Assembly (NCBI GenBank): GCA_045649505.1
Contig: JAZRQA010000086.1
Location: 1 to 10,378 of the forward strand
Length of the DNA stretch: 10,378 bases
Direction of reading: 5' to 3'
From: SIG587 sp045649505
Lineage (GTDB): Bacteria > Bacillota > Clostridia > Oscillospirales > Acutalibacteraceae
A model generated the notes under the pieces. The model made no database searches. It had not been told where the DNA came from and worked only from the letters and a program-made list of their open reading frames with translations. Shown piece after piece: positions 1 to 7,007 of this stretch; position 1 is the first letter of the stretch; the number at the start of each line of letters is the position of its first letter. A program made the translations under genes and the position numbers.

Positions 1-1598
1 CTTTGCCTGCTTTGCATATTAAATCTGCATCTTTTTGGGCTTTTATTTTATTTTTAATTGTTGTTTTCGTTGTTTCTCATTTGTTGCTGGTTGGGTCAAT
101 CAAGATAATCTCTATTTTTCGCGGTGTAACCCCTACGAAACGTTTCAATAAAAAAGAGGGGGAAGGCTTTAGCGTTAAAAAGTGGCATAAAACAGTAATA
201 ATTTCTGTCGTTGCAGCAATTATTTTAGTTTTCGGTGCGATTTTTGTATCTTCATCACCTGTATTTAATGCTTCAAAATATCAAAAAATGTTGACCGTTA
301 CCGAGGCAGATTTCAGCAAGGATATAGCAGAAATACCCCTTTCGCAGATACCTGTTGTTGACCGCGATACCGCAACTCGACTTGGCAGCCGCAAAATAGG
401 CGAGGTGGTTGAGCTTGTTTCTCAATTTAATGTTTCAAGCTATTACACACAGATAAACTATAATCAGGTGCCTGTGCGCGTTTCTCCCCTTGAGTATGCC
501 GACTTTTTAAAATGGTTTGTAAACAAACAAGAGGGAATACCCTACTATGTTAAAATTGATATGGCAACACAGGATACCGAGCTTGTCGAGCTTAAAAAGG
601 GTATGCGCTATTCTCCCGGTGAATATTTTGCTCGTGACCTTATGCGCCATGTTCGCTTTTCCTATCCTACAAAGATGTTTGAGAATACTTCTTTTGAGAT
701 AGATGATAGTGGCAATCCATATTGGATTATTTCCTATTATGATTATACAATAGGATTTTTAGGCGGTAAGGATATCGCAGGCATTATTGCCGTAAATGCT
801 GTCACAGGCGAGATGAAAGATTATCCTGTAAGTGATGTTCCTCAGTGGATTGATGCGGTATACAGCGCTGATATGATAATCGAACAGGCCGATTATTGGG
901 GCGCGTATAAAAATGGATTTTGGAATTCGATTTTTACTCAAAAAAATGTTGTTGCTACTACCGATGGCTATAACTATCTTGCTATCAATGATGATGTATG
1001 GCTTTATACGGGTATAACCTCTGTTGTAGATGATGAATCGAATATAGGATTTATTCTTGTTAACCTTCGCACAAAACAAGCAAAAACCTTTGCGATAAAC
1101 GGCGCGGAGGAATATTCTGCAATGGAATCGGCAGAGGGTATGATTCAGGAGAAAGGATATAACGCTACCTTCCCGATACTTGTAAATATTGCAGATACTC
1201 CGTCATACTTTATCAGCCTTAAGGACGATGCGGGGCTTGTAAAGGCTTATTCCTTTGTTTCGGTTTCCAACTATCAGATAGTAGGTGTTGCCGATACCCT
1301 TGCAGGAGCACAAAACGAATATATAAGACTTCTTAAGGATTCCGGAAAAATAAATGAGGACACCAAACTTCCGACCGAAGAAGAAATAAAAACAGCTTCA
1401 GGCAAAATAGAGAAGATATCCTCTGCCGTTGTAAACGGAAACTCAAGGTATTATATAAAAATTGCAGGCAATGAAACAGCTTTTGTTGCTGATATTTCTA
1501 TTAGTGATAAGCTTCCTCTGATTGGCCAAGGTGAAACTATTACCATAAGCTACTACACTGATGAAAAGGGAAATATTACTGTTACTCAGATAGATTAG
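1..1598 (+). CDS. Membrane-anchored protein of unknown function (5' end outside window)
   Basis: The reading frame is open at the left edge. The first usable start would be TTG at 3, but no ribosome binding site is visible, so the gene probably begins upstream. About 531 residues are seen. Two hydrophobic segments lie near residues 10-33 and 64-85, joined by a basic loop, and a large domain of about 370 residues follows that would sit outside the membrane if the second segment is an anchor. This domain is rich in aromatic and acidic residues and contains phrases such as NAVTGEMKDYP, SNIGFILVN and EEYSAMESAEG. The first resembles the beta-hairpin of PepSY-like domains, but I cannot assign a family. 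The last 70 residues (from about KTASGKIEKI) look like a small beta-barrel, perhaps OB-like. I recall similar uncharacterised proteins in Clostridia but cannot confirm this. No enzymatic motif was seen. A strong terminator follows 25 bases after the stop. Confidence 0.8.
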   Translation, partial: LPALHIKSASFWAFILFLIVVFVVSHLLLVGSIKIISIFRGVTPTKRFNKKEGEGFSVKKWHKTVIISVVAAIILVFGAIFVSSSPVFNASKYQKMLTVTEADFSKDIAEIPLSQIPVVDRDTATRLGSRKIGEVVELVSQFNVSSYYTQINYNQVPVRVSPLEYADFLKWFVNKQEGIPYYVKIDMATQDTELVELKKGMRYSPGEYFARDLMRHVRFSYPTKMFENTSFEIDDSGNPYWIISYYDYTIGFLGGKDIAGIIAVNAVTGEMKDYPVSDVPQWIDAVYSADMIIEQADYWGAYKNGFWNSIFTQKNVVATTDGYNYLAINDDVWLYTGITSVVDDESNIGFILVNLRTKQAKTFAINGAEEYSAMESAEGMIQEKGYNATFPILVNIADTPSYFISLKDDAGLVKAYSFVSVSNYQIVGVADTLAGAQNEYIRLLKDSGKINEDTKLPTEEEIKTASGKIEKISSAVVNGNSRYYIKIAGNETAFVADISISDKLPLIGQGETITISYYTDEKGNITVTQID

Positions 1599-1622
1599 AG
1601 TGATTGTGAATAACTTAAATTT

Positions 1623-1660
1623 CAAGGGCTGCTCCTTAATTGGAGCGGTCCTTGTTTTTT
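1623..1660 (+). terminator. Rho-independent terminator after the unknown membrane protein gene
   Basis: A 13-bp stem is seen in the RNA (1623-1635 with 1642-1654, including two G-U pairs). It closes a six-base loop and is followed at once by six T residues at 1655-1660. This is a textbook intrinsic terminator and separates the first gene from ypeB. Confidence 0.93.
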
Positions 1661-1738
1661 AATCTTAAAAATTTTGCTGTGTAATAATTTTTAAAAATCG
1701 GTAAAAAATAACAGTAATATTATATTTTGAGGTTTAAT

Positions 1739-3061
1739 ATGAAAAGAAGAACTTTTATAAAAATAATTTCATTTTTTGCGGCAGGAGCTGTTGCGCTTGG
1801 GGGTATGCTTGTTAAACATCATATTACCGTAAAGAATTATCACACGCAGATGAGTTATGCTTATAGCCGTTTTATGGAGGATCTTGCAGTTTCATTTAAC
1901 GGAATAAATACAATGCTTGAAAAATGTATGTATATAACATCGGCAACTCAGCTTAGTAATATTGCCGCTCAAATCTACCATCAATGTGAAACGGCAAAAA
2001 ATGCATTGTCACAGCTTCCCGCATATTCACCAGAAAACAGTAATATAAATAAATTTCTTTCCCAAACAGGCAACTATATGCTCTCCCTCGCAAAAACAAC
2101 TATTCAAAAGGGTCAGATTCCCTCACAACAGCGAACAAATATAGAGAAATTACGCGAGTATTCGGATAAGCTCACCGCTTCGGTTGATGAACTTCAAATT
2201 CATTTTACAGATGATAAATGGCTAAACGAGGTTGAGCAAAGCTTTTCTGAGATTGAAAATGAACTGACTTTTTCTGCTGAGATAACCAATATAGAGCAGG
2301 GACTAACAGATTATCCTACGCTTATATATGACGGACCATATTCAGATCATATTCTTGAAGGCGAATCAGAATTTCTTAGTGATAAGCAATCGGTTTCAAA
2401 AACGCGGGCTTTAGAAATTGCTGCTACTGCTTTAGAAACCGATGCAACGAAATTAAGCGATGACGGCGAGGAGTCGGGGAAGATACCTGCTTACCGTTTT
2501 AAAACTGAAAATTGTACCGTAGTAGTAAGCAAAGCAGGTGGTCATATTGTATATTTACGAAAAAATCCTGTCGGCGGTGCCTCTTTGTTTACCGATGAGC
2601 AGGCCGTAGAGCGTGCAAAGGAGTATTTAAAACGACATACGGCTCTTACTTTTGAACCAAGTTACTATTTTACCGAAGAAGGTACCTGTACCGTTAATTT
2701 TGCTTACAAAAACGGAGCAACGGTATGTTATACCGATTTAATTAAAATAGGCGTGTGTCTTAATACGGGTGAGATAGTTATGGTGGAGGCCAGAGGGTTT
2801 TTAATGAATCATAAAAACAGAACAATCCGTACCCCCGCATATTCTGCCGAGGAGGCGCGTGAGGTGCTCAGCGATGCGCTCCAACCTACAAAAGTATCAC
2901 AGGTGCTGATTCCTTTAAATAATGAGGAAATACATTGCTACGAATTTGTATGCAATGGTAAAAATAAGGATAAAGTTCTTGTGTATATAAATACACAAAC
3001 CCTTGACGAGGAACAGTTGTTAATAATGATTGAAACCTATGGAGGCTCACTTACAAAATAA
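1739..3061 (+). CDS. ypeB: Germination protein YpeB
   Basis: This is a 440-residue protein matching YpeB, which in Bacillus is needed for assembly and stability of the spore cortex-lytic enzyme SleB and is degraded during germination. It has a basic N-terminus (MKRRTFIK) and one signal-anchor helix at about residues 9-26. A helical region of about 150 residues follows, then the family phrase LIYDGPYSDH at 195-204. Three PepSY-like repeats come last, at roughly 218-278, 284-352 and 366-436. The start is ATG 1739, because GAGG at 1729-1732 lies six bases upstream; an in-frame TTG at 1727 overlaps this site and is rejected. The length is close to that of Bacillus YpeB. sleB, usually adjacent, is absent: a terminator lies upstream and the rplS promoter downstream. 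I saw no clear sigma-G promoter in 1661-1728. The assignment rests on motif recall, without an alignment. Confidence 0.9.
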   Translation: MKRRTFIKIISFFAAGAVALGGMLVKHHITVKNYHTQMSYAYSRFMEDLAVSFNGINTMLEKCMYITSATQLSNIAAQIYHQCETAKNALSQLPAYSPENSNINKFLSQTGNYMLSLAKTTIQKGQIPSQQRTNIEKLREYSDKLTASVDELQIHFTDDKWLNEVEQSFSEIENELTFSAEITNIEQGLTDYPTLIYDGPYSDHILEGESEFLSDKQSVSKTRALEIAATALETDATKLSDDGEESGKIPAYRFKTENCTVVVSKAGGHIVYLRKNPVGGASLFTDEQAVERAKEYLKRHTALTFEPSYYFTEEGTCTVNFAYKNGATVCYTDLIKIGVCLNTGEIVMVEARGFLMNHKNRTIRTPAYSAEEAREVLSDALQPTKVSQVLIPLNNEEIHCYEFVCNGKNKDKVLVYINTQTLDEEQLLIMIETYGGSLTK

Positions 3062-3064
3062 TGC

Positions 3065-3093
3065 TTGCATTTTCTTAAAAGATGTGTTATTAT
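3065..3093 (+). promoter_or_regulatory. Promoter of rplS, with extended -10
   Basis: A -35 box TTGCAT (3065-3070) is followed after 17 bases by -10 TATTAT (3088-3093). TG at 3085-3086, one base before the -10, makes it an extended -10 promoter. Transcription should begin near 3100, just upstream of the structured rplS leader. The -35 box lies immediately behind the ypeB stop codon. Confidence 0.75.
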
Positions 3094-3099
3094 ATTAGA

Positions 3100-3212
3100 G
3101 CATTTGATTTCGTCGGGTTCTCAACCGACGGGTTTAATGCCGTAAAACGACATTAAAACGGGTGGTCCTCTGCCGATTTTTTACGACACGAACGCCTGAA
3201 CAAACAGGGAGG
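3100..3212 (+). ncRNA. Structured 5' leader of rplS (probable L19 autoregulatory leader)
   Basis: The leader of about 120 nt holds two clear hairpins: 3111-3116 with 3125-3130 (CGTCGG/CCGACG), and 3133-3139 with 3151-3157 (TTTAATG/CATTAAA) enclosing CGT/ACG. Downstream, CGGGTG (3159-3164) can pair with CGCCTG (3193-3198), including G-U pairs. Two alternatives compete: CCTG (3195-3198) with CAGG (3205-3208), and TCCTC (3166-3170) with GAGGA (3209-3213), which contains part of the ribosome binding site. L19 leader motifs are known upstream of rplS in low-GC Gram-positives, and binding by L19 is thought to reduce translation. Assignment to that Rfam family is inferred from position and structure only. 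Confidence 0.65.
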
Positions 3213-3221
3213 AAAAGAAAG

Positions 3222-3566
3222 ATGGATGCTGTAAAAGAATTAACAGCAGGTTTGATGAAGGAAGATGCACCTAAGGTATCTATCGGTAGCACAGTTCGTG
3301 TTCACGTTAAGATTCGCGAGGGTGAGCGTGAGCGTATTCAGGTTTTTGAGGGTACCGTTATTGCTAAGAACAACAGCGGCATTGCAGAAACCTTTACCGT
3401 AAGACGTGTTTCCTACGGTGTTGGCGTAGAGCGTGTATTCCCGGTTCATTCCCCCAATGTTGCAAAGGTAGAACTTGTTCGCAACGGTCGTGTTCGCCGT
3501 TCCAAGCTTTACTATCTGCGTGACAGGGTTGGTAAGGCTGCTAAGGTTAAAGAGCAGATTGGCTAA
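3222..3566 (+). CDS. rplS: 50S ribosomal protein L19
   Basis: This 114-residue protein has the usual length for bacterial L19, a large-subunit protein at the 30S-50S interface (bridge B8 region). The family phrases are plain: GSTVRVHVKIREGERERIQVFEGTV is covered by residues 22-46, and RRSKLYYLR lies at 92-100 near the C-terminus. The start is ATG 3222: AGGGAGG at 3206-3212 lies nine bases upstream, and the N-terminus MDAVKEL fits the family. An upstream in-frame start near 3162 falls inside the leader RNA and is rejected. Codon choice looks biased, as expected for a highly expressed gene. In Bacillus rplS follows rpsP-rimM-trmD; here ypeB lies upstream instead, and rplS has its own promoter. 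Confidence 0.98.
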   Translation: MDAVKELTAGLMKEDAPKVSIGSTVRVHVKIREGERERIQVFEGTVIAKNNSGIAETFTVRRVSYGVGVERVFPVHSPNVAKVELVRNGRVRRSKLYYLRDRVGKAAKVKEQIG

Positions 3567-3613
3567 ACCAAAATATCGGCAGAGCATTTGGCTCAGGCTG
3601 AAAAAGTGATTAG

Positions 3614-3645
3614 GGGGACACGGTTCGTTGTCCCCTTTTCCTTTT
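3614..3645 (+). terminator. Imperfect intrinsic terminator between rplS and lepB
   Basis: GGGGACA (3614-3620) pairs with TGTCCCC (3629-3635) around an eight-base loop that could form a further C-G/C-G extension. The downstream tract is TTTTCCTTTT (3636-3645), interrupted by two C residues. I saw no good promoter between it and lepB, so partial read-through into the lepB operon is likely. Confidence 0.8.
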
Positions 3646-3668
3646 AAAAACATACAGGCGGTGATTTT

Positions 3669-4274
3669 TTGGCGTTACTTAATTCATCTAACACACCTGA
3701 TCGTTCTCTAATTCAAGTGAGCGAATCTACTAAAAAAATGATATTTGAATGGCTGGAGGTTATAGTTACCGCCATTATTGCCGTTGTTATAATTTTTACC
3801 TTCATATTCAAGGTTGTAACCATTGAGGGTGGCTCAATGAACGAGACGCTACACCATGGTGATAAGGTAATAATAAGCAATATTTTATATACCCCAAAGC
3901 ACGGAGATATTGTCGTAATTTCAAGAAATATTGATAATTCTGTGAATGAAAAAAGCAACGCTCCTATTATTAAGCGTATAATTGCTACACAAGGACAAAC
4001 GGTGGATATTGACTTTGAGCAGGGTATAGTGTATGTTGACGGTGTTGCACTTGATGAACCGTATACCCGCACACCTACAAATTTAATGTACGATATAGAA
4101 TTTCCCGTGCTTGTAAATGACGGTTGTGTGTTTGTTTTGGGTGATAACCGCAATGACTCAATAGATAGCCGTTGCTCAGATATTGGGGATGACGGAATGA
4201 TAGATACCCGCTACATTCTCGGTAAAGCCGTATTTCGTATATTACCCTTTAATAAGTTCGGAGGTTTATCCTAA
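3669..4274 (+). CDS. lepB: Signal peptidase I
   Basis: Type I signal peptidase (S26) cleaves signal peptides from exported proteins at the outer face of the membrane. In the 201 residues there is one transmembrane helix (about 28-48) followed by the box with catalytic Ser56 (EGGSMNETL). The general-base Lys102 lies in IIKRIIA, and the GDNRNDSIDSR box is near residues 157-167. The length and single helix match the SipS-like Gram-positive type rather than the longer E. coli enzyme. The serine box reads SMNETL where SMxPTL is usual. The start is TTG 3669: the ribosome binding site AGGCGGTGAT (3656-3665) differs from the consensus AGGAGGTGAT at one base and is well spaced. The stop codon shares its last base with the ATG of ylqF (TAATG), suggesting translational coupling. 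In-frame ATG codons inside would remove the membrane anchor. Confidence 0.95.
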   Translation: MALLNSSNTPDRSLIQVSESTKKMIFEWLEVIVTAIIAVVIIFTFIFKVVTIEGGSMNETLHHGDKVIISNILYTPKHGDIVVISRNIDNSVNEKSNAPIIKRIIATQGQTVDIDFEQGIVYVDGVALDEPYTRTPTNLMYDIEFPVLVNDGCVFVLGDNRNDSIDSRCSDIGDDGMIDTRYILGKAVFRILPFNKFGGLS

Positions 4275-5128
4275 TGGCAATCTCGCAAAATATTCAGTGG
4301 TTTCCCGGACATATGGCTAAAACAAGGCGCCTTATTAAGGAAACATTAAATCTTGTTGACGCGGTTGCCGAAATCGTAGATGCCAGAATACCTGTCAGCA
4401 GCCGCAATCCGGAACTGGCAGGTATTATTGCAGACAAACCGCGCATTATACTTCTCAATAAATGCGATATGGCAGACCACTCTGTCACTGCTAAGTGGAT
4501 AGAACATTATGCAAAACAGGGAATTCCTGCTATTGGAGTTGATTGCAGAAGCGGCAAGGGACTAAATCAATTTAAAAGTACTGTTAAGGAAATGCTTAAG
4601 GACCGCTTTGAATATTATAAAAATAAAGGTATGGTGGGCAGGGGCATCCGTATAATGGTAGTGGGAATTCCCAATGTTGGAAAATCCTCGTTTATAAACC
4701 GTATGGCGGGCAATGCCAAAGCCAAGGTTGAAAACCGTCCAGGTGTCACAAGGGGAAATCAGTGGTTTAAAATAGATAGTGATCTTGAACTTCTTGATAC
4801 ACCCGGTGTTCTTTGGCCTAAGTTTGACGATCAAACGGTGGGTGAGCATCTTGCCTTTACAGGTGCCGTTACGGATAGAATACTTGATGTCGAACTGCTT
4901 GCTGTAAGACTTCTTGAGATACTAATAAACGATTACCCTGAGCTTCTTATTAAACGCTACGGTGAGCTTGATTTTAGTTTTGAGGCGTATGAGGTGCTTG
5001 AACAAATAGGCAGAAAACGCGGCTTTTTACAAAGAGGAAATAATATAGATACCGAACGCGCATCAAATATGCTGTTGGAGGAATACCGAAACTGTAAAAT
5101 TGGTAATATTACGCTGGAGAGGGTGTAA
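4274..5128 (+). CDS. rbgA: Ribosome biogenesis GTPase YlqF/RbgA
   Basis: This 284-residue GTPase acts late in 50S assembly; in Bacillus its loss leaves an immature 45S particle. It has the circularly permuted order of the family: G4 motif NKCD (62-65) precedes the P-loop GIPNVGKS (131-138), Thr159 (G2 region, RPGVTRG) and DTPG (175-178). The N-terminal phrase QWFPGHMAKT (8-17) is typical. The C-terminal 90 residues form the helical domain that binds the subunit. The length fits the B. subtilis protein (about 282 residues). The ribosome binding site GGAGG (4260-4264) lies within the end of lepB, nine bases before the ATG. Its place downstream of rplS and just before rnhB is conserved in Firmicutes, although lepB interrupts here. 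Confidence 0.96.
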   Translation: MAISQNIQWFPGHMAKTRRLIKETLNLVDAVAEIVDARIPVSSRNPELAGIIADKPRIILLNKCDMADHSVTAKWIEHYAKQGIPAIGVDCRSGKGLNQFKSTVKEMLKDRFEYYKNKGMVGRGIRIMVVGIPNVGKSSFINRMAGNAKAKVENRPGVTRGNQWFKIDSDLELLDTPGVLWPKFDDQTVGEHLAFTGAVTDRILDVELLAVRLLEILINDYPELLIKRYGELDFSFEAYEVLEQIGRKRGFLQRGNNIDTERASNMLLEEYRNCKIGNITLERV

Positions 5129-5131
5129 ACC

Positions 5132-5731
5132 ATGCCTGATTATACCTTGGAAAATATCGCTCGAGATAAAGGATTTAAATATATTTGCGGTGTTGATGAA
5201 GCAGGAAGAGGTCCTCTCGCAGGTCCTGTTTGCGCTGCGGCAGTTATTTTGCCGGAAAATCTTATCATTGAGGGCGTTAACGATTCAAAAAAAATAAGCG
5301 AGAAAAAGAGAGAGCAGCTTTATGACATTATAACACAAAAGGCTCTTGCTTGGTCAGTTGCCTTTTCGAGTGTTGATGAGATAGAGCAATTAAATATTCT
5401 TGGTGCTACATATCTTGCGATGACTCGTGCTGTAAACGGTTTGAAGTTGTCTGCAGACTATGCGTTAATTGACGGTAACAGAATACCGCCCCAGATAGCC
5501 GTTCCTGTTGAAACGGTGGTTAAAGGAGATTCTAAGTCCTTTAGCATTGCCGCGGCATCTATTCTTGCTAAGGTAACAAGGGACAGACTTCTTATTGAGT
5601 ATAACGAGCAGTACCCGCAGTACGGCTTTTTACAGCATAAGGGCTACGGAACAAAAGCACATATTCAGGCTATTAAAAAATACGGGCCCTGTGACATACA
5701 CCGTCCCTCGTTTATAAAGAACTTTGTGTAA
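5132..5731 (+). CDS. rnhB: Ribonuclease HII
   Basis: RNase HII cuts the RNA strand of RNA-DNA hybrids and begins removal of single ribonucleotides misincorporated in DNA. The protein has 199 residues. The catalytic acids are present: Asp22-Glu23 in GVDEAGRGPLAGP, Asp114 in LIDGN, and Asp133 in VVKGDSKS. By motif comparison these correspond to D16, E17, D108 and D126 of the E. coli enzyme. The motifs NDSKK and AASILAKVTRD, and the C-terminal QYGFLQHKGYGT, are also clear. The ATG lies three bases after the rbgA stop, with a purine-rich site GGAGAGGGTG at 5116-5125. The last base of its stop is the first base of the yraN ATG. The protein looks complete with no missing residue. Confidence 0.97.
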   Translation: MPDYTLENIARDKGFKYICGVDEAGRGPLAGPVCAAAVILPENLIIEGVNDSKKISEKKREQLYDIITQKALAWSVAFSSVDEIEQLNILGATYLAMTRAVNGLKLSADYALIDGNRIPPQIAVPVETVVKGDSKSFSIAAASILAKVTRDRLLIEYNEQYPQYGFLQHKGYGTKAHIQAIKKYGPCDIHRPSFIKNFV

Positions 5732-6117
5732 TGAATAAGGCCTTAGGAACCCTTGCCGAAGAAAAGACTGCGGCTTATCTTCGCAGAAAAGGATTTTATA
5801 TTGCAAAGCGTAATTTTCACAGCCGCTACGGCGAAATAGACATTATTGCCGAAAACGAAAATATGGTCTTGTTTGTTGAGGTTAAGGCAAGAAGTGAAGA
5901 CGCTTTGGTTTCTCCTGCCGATGCGGTAGACACCTTTAAGCAGAGAAGGATAATTAAAACAGCAATGGATTATATAATTAAATCTCATTGCAATTTGCAA
6001 CCTCGTTTTGATGTTGCTGAAATAACGGTATATAAAAAGGAAGACTTAAATTACGGCTATAAGCTTAATTATCTGAGTAATGCTTTTAATTTAGGTGATG
6101 CACATGGATTATTTTGA
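5731..6117 (+). CDS. yraN: YraN/UPF0102 family nuclease-fold protein
   Basis: This 128-residue protein belongs to the YraN (UPF0102) family, which has a restriction-endonuclease-like fold. The metal-binding pattern is seen: Glu10 in the LAEEKTAAYL helix, Asp37 in RYGEIDIIA, and Glu50-x-Lys52 in LFVEVKAR. The QRRIIKTAMDYI helix follows. The cellular role of the family is poorly established; its frequent position next to rnhB suggests nucleic-acid processing, which is an inference. The ATG overlaps the rnhB stop (TAATG), so translation is probably coupled. The 3' end overlaps the dipeptidase start by 14 bases. Confidence 0.92.
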   Translation: MNKALGTLAEEKTAAYLRRKGFYIAKRNFHSRYGEIDIIAENENMVLFVEVKARSEDALVSPADAVDTFKQRRIIKTAMDYIIKSHCNLQPRFDVAEITVYKKEDLNYGYKLNYLSNAFNLGDAHGLF

Positions 6118-6952
6118 CCTTCACTGTGATACTGCGTATGAGTGCTTGAAAACAGGTCAGGCGTTTTCTCATAACAATCTTGCAATTTCCTATGAGAAGG
6201 GAAAAGCTTTCAATAAATGGACACAGGTATTTGCAGTTTGGATAAAGGATGATATTTTTAAGCCTTTTTTAACCTATAAAAAAACACTTGAATACTTTAA
6301 AAATCAACTTGATTTATGTAAAGCAAGTAATCTTACTCCCATATTCGCCGTCGAGGGCGGTGCTGCTATAGAGAATATAGATAATCTTTACGATATGCAC
6401 CGTGACGGGGTTAAAAGTATTACCCTTACATGGAACTCAAAAAATAAAATAGCATCGGGTGTAGATGAGCGGGGCGGCCTTACCGATTATGGACGGCAGG
6501 TTATAGAAGTAATGAATAATCTCAAAATTGCTACCGACCTATCCCACCTTAACGAAGAAAGCTTTTTTGATGCTATTAAGCTTGCACGATATCCTATTGC
6601 AACTCATTCAAATTGCAATGAGGTTTATATGCATAAAAGAAATTTATCAGATGTTCAACTTCTTAAAATTGCTGAGAAGGGTGGAATTATCGGAATTTGC
6701 CCCTATCCTGAATTTACAGGCCTTGACAGCTTTTGGGGCGTTTACCGTAATATTTTACATATGTTAAAATTAGGCATTGGAAAAAATATTGCTTTTGGTT
6801 CTGATTTTGACGGTGCTAAAATGAGTAATAATTTATCAAACATTTCAAAAATACCTGATTTGGTTGCCTTTTTACAAGAAAGAGGGATTTCGGATAAGCT
6901 TTGTGAGCAAATTTTTTATAAAAATGCTGCTAATTATTTTGAAAAGCTTTGA
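6104..6952 (+). CDS. Membrane dipeptidase-like metallopeptidase (M19, renal dipeptidase family)
   Basis: This is a zinc-dependent dipeptidase of family M19, whose members split dipeptides, in some cases including D-amino-acid dipeptides. In 282 residues the likely metal ligands can be read: His7 and Asp9 (DLHCDT), Glu84 (AVEGG), His148 (DLSHL), His168 (ATHSN) and Asp234 (GSDFDG). The order matches H20, D22, E125, H198, H219 and D288 of human renal dipeptidase. It is shorter than the 320-400 residues of many members and has no signal peptide, so it should be cytoplasmic. ATG 6104 is chosen because AGGTG (6093-6097) lies six bases upstream; GTG 6095 and ATG 6098 overlap or touch that site. It ends the lepB operon, with no terminator before thrC. 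The substrate is unknown; peptide or peptidoglycan-fragment recycling is a guess. Confidence 0.92.
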   Translation: MDYFDLHCDTAYECLKTGQAFSHNNLAISYEKGKAFNKWTQVFAVWIKDDIFKPFLTYKKTLEYFKNQLDLCKASNLTPIFAVEGGAAIENIDNLYDMHRDGVKSITLTWNSKNKIASGVDERGGLTDYGRQVIEVMNNLKIATDLSHLNEESFFDAIKLARYPIATHSNCNEVYMHKRNLSDVQLLKIAEKGGIIGICPYPEFTGLDSFWGVYRNILHMLKLGIGKNIAFGSDFDGAKMSNNLSNISKIPDLVAFLQERGISDKLCEQIFYKNAANYFEKL

Positions 6953-6977
6953 CAAAAGATGCCTTATATACTAAAAT
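6949..6977 (+). promoter_or_regulatory. Promoter of thrC
   Basis: A perfect -35 TTGACA (6949-6954) and a -10 TAAAAT (6972-6977) are separated by 17 bases. The -35 box contains the TGA stop codon of the dipeptidase gene. Transcription would start near 6984, giving a leader of only about 24 nt, which leaves no room for a T-box or riboswitch. Confidence 0.75.
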
Positions 6978-7007
6978 AAATTGGAGAATACTTTGGGAGG
7001 TCCCAAT

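Noticed and set aside
1727..1738. Upstream TTG start for ypeB
   Set aside because: It overlaps the GAGG ribosome binding site, which is correctly spaced for ATG 1739.
1661..1738. Sigma-G promoter for ypeB
   Set aside because: The region is very AT-rich and gives many weak partial matches, but none combines a fair -35 and -10 with correct spacing.
3240..3653. Minus-strand frame opposite rplS
   Set aside because: It is antisense to the L19 gene and runs through the terminator hairpin; the product has no family features.
6967..6972. TATACT as the thrC -10
   Set aside because: It would be only 12 bases from the TTGACA box; TAAAAT at 6972-6977 has the ideal 17-base spacing.
6953..7007. Possible T-box or riboswitch before thrC
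   Set aside because: The whole gap is 55 bases, with a leader of about 24 nt after the promoter. No specifier loop, T-box sequence or antiterminator is possible.
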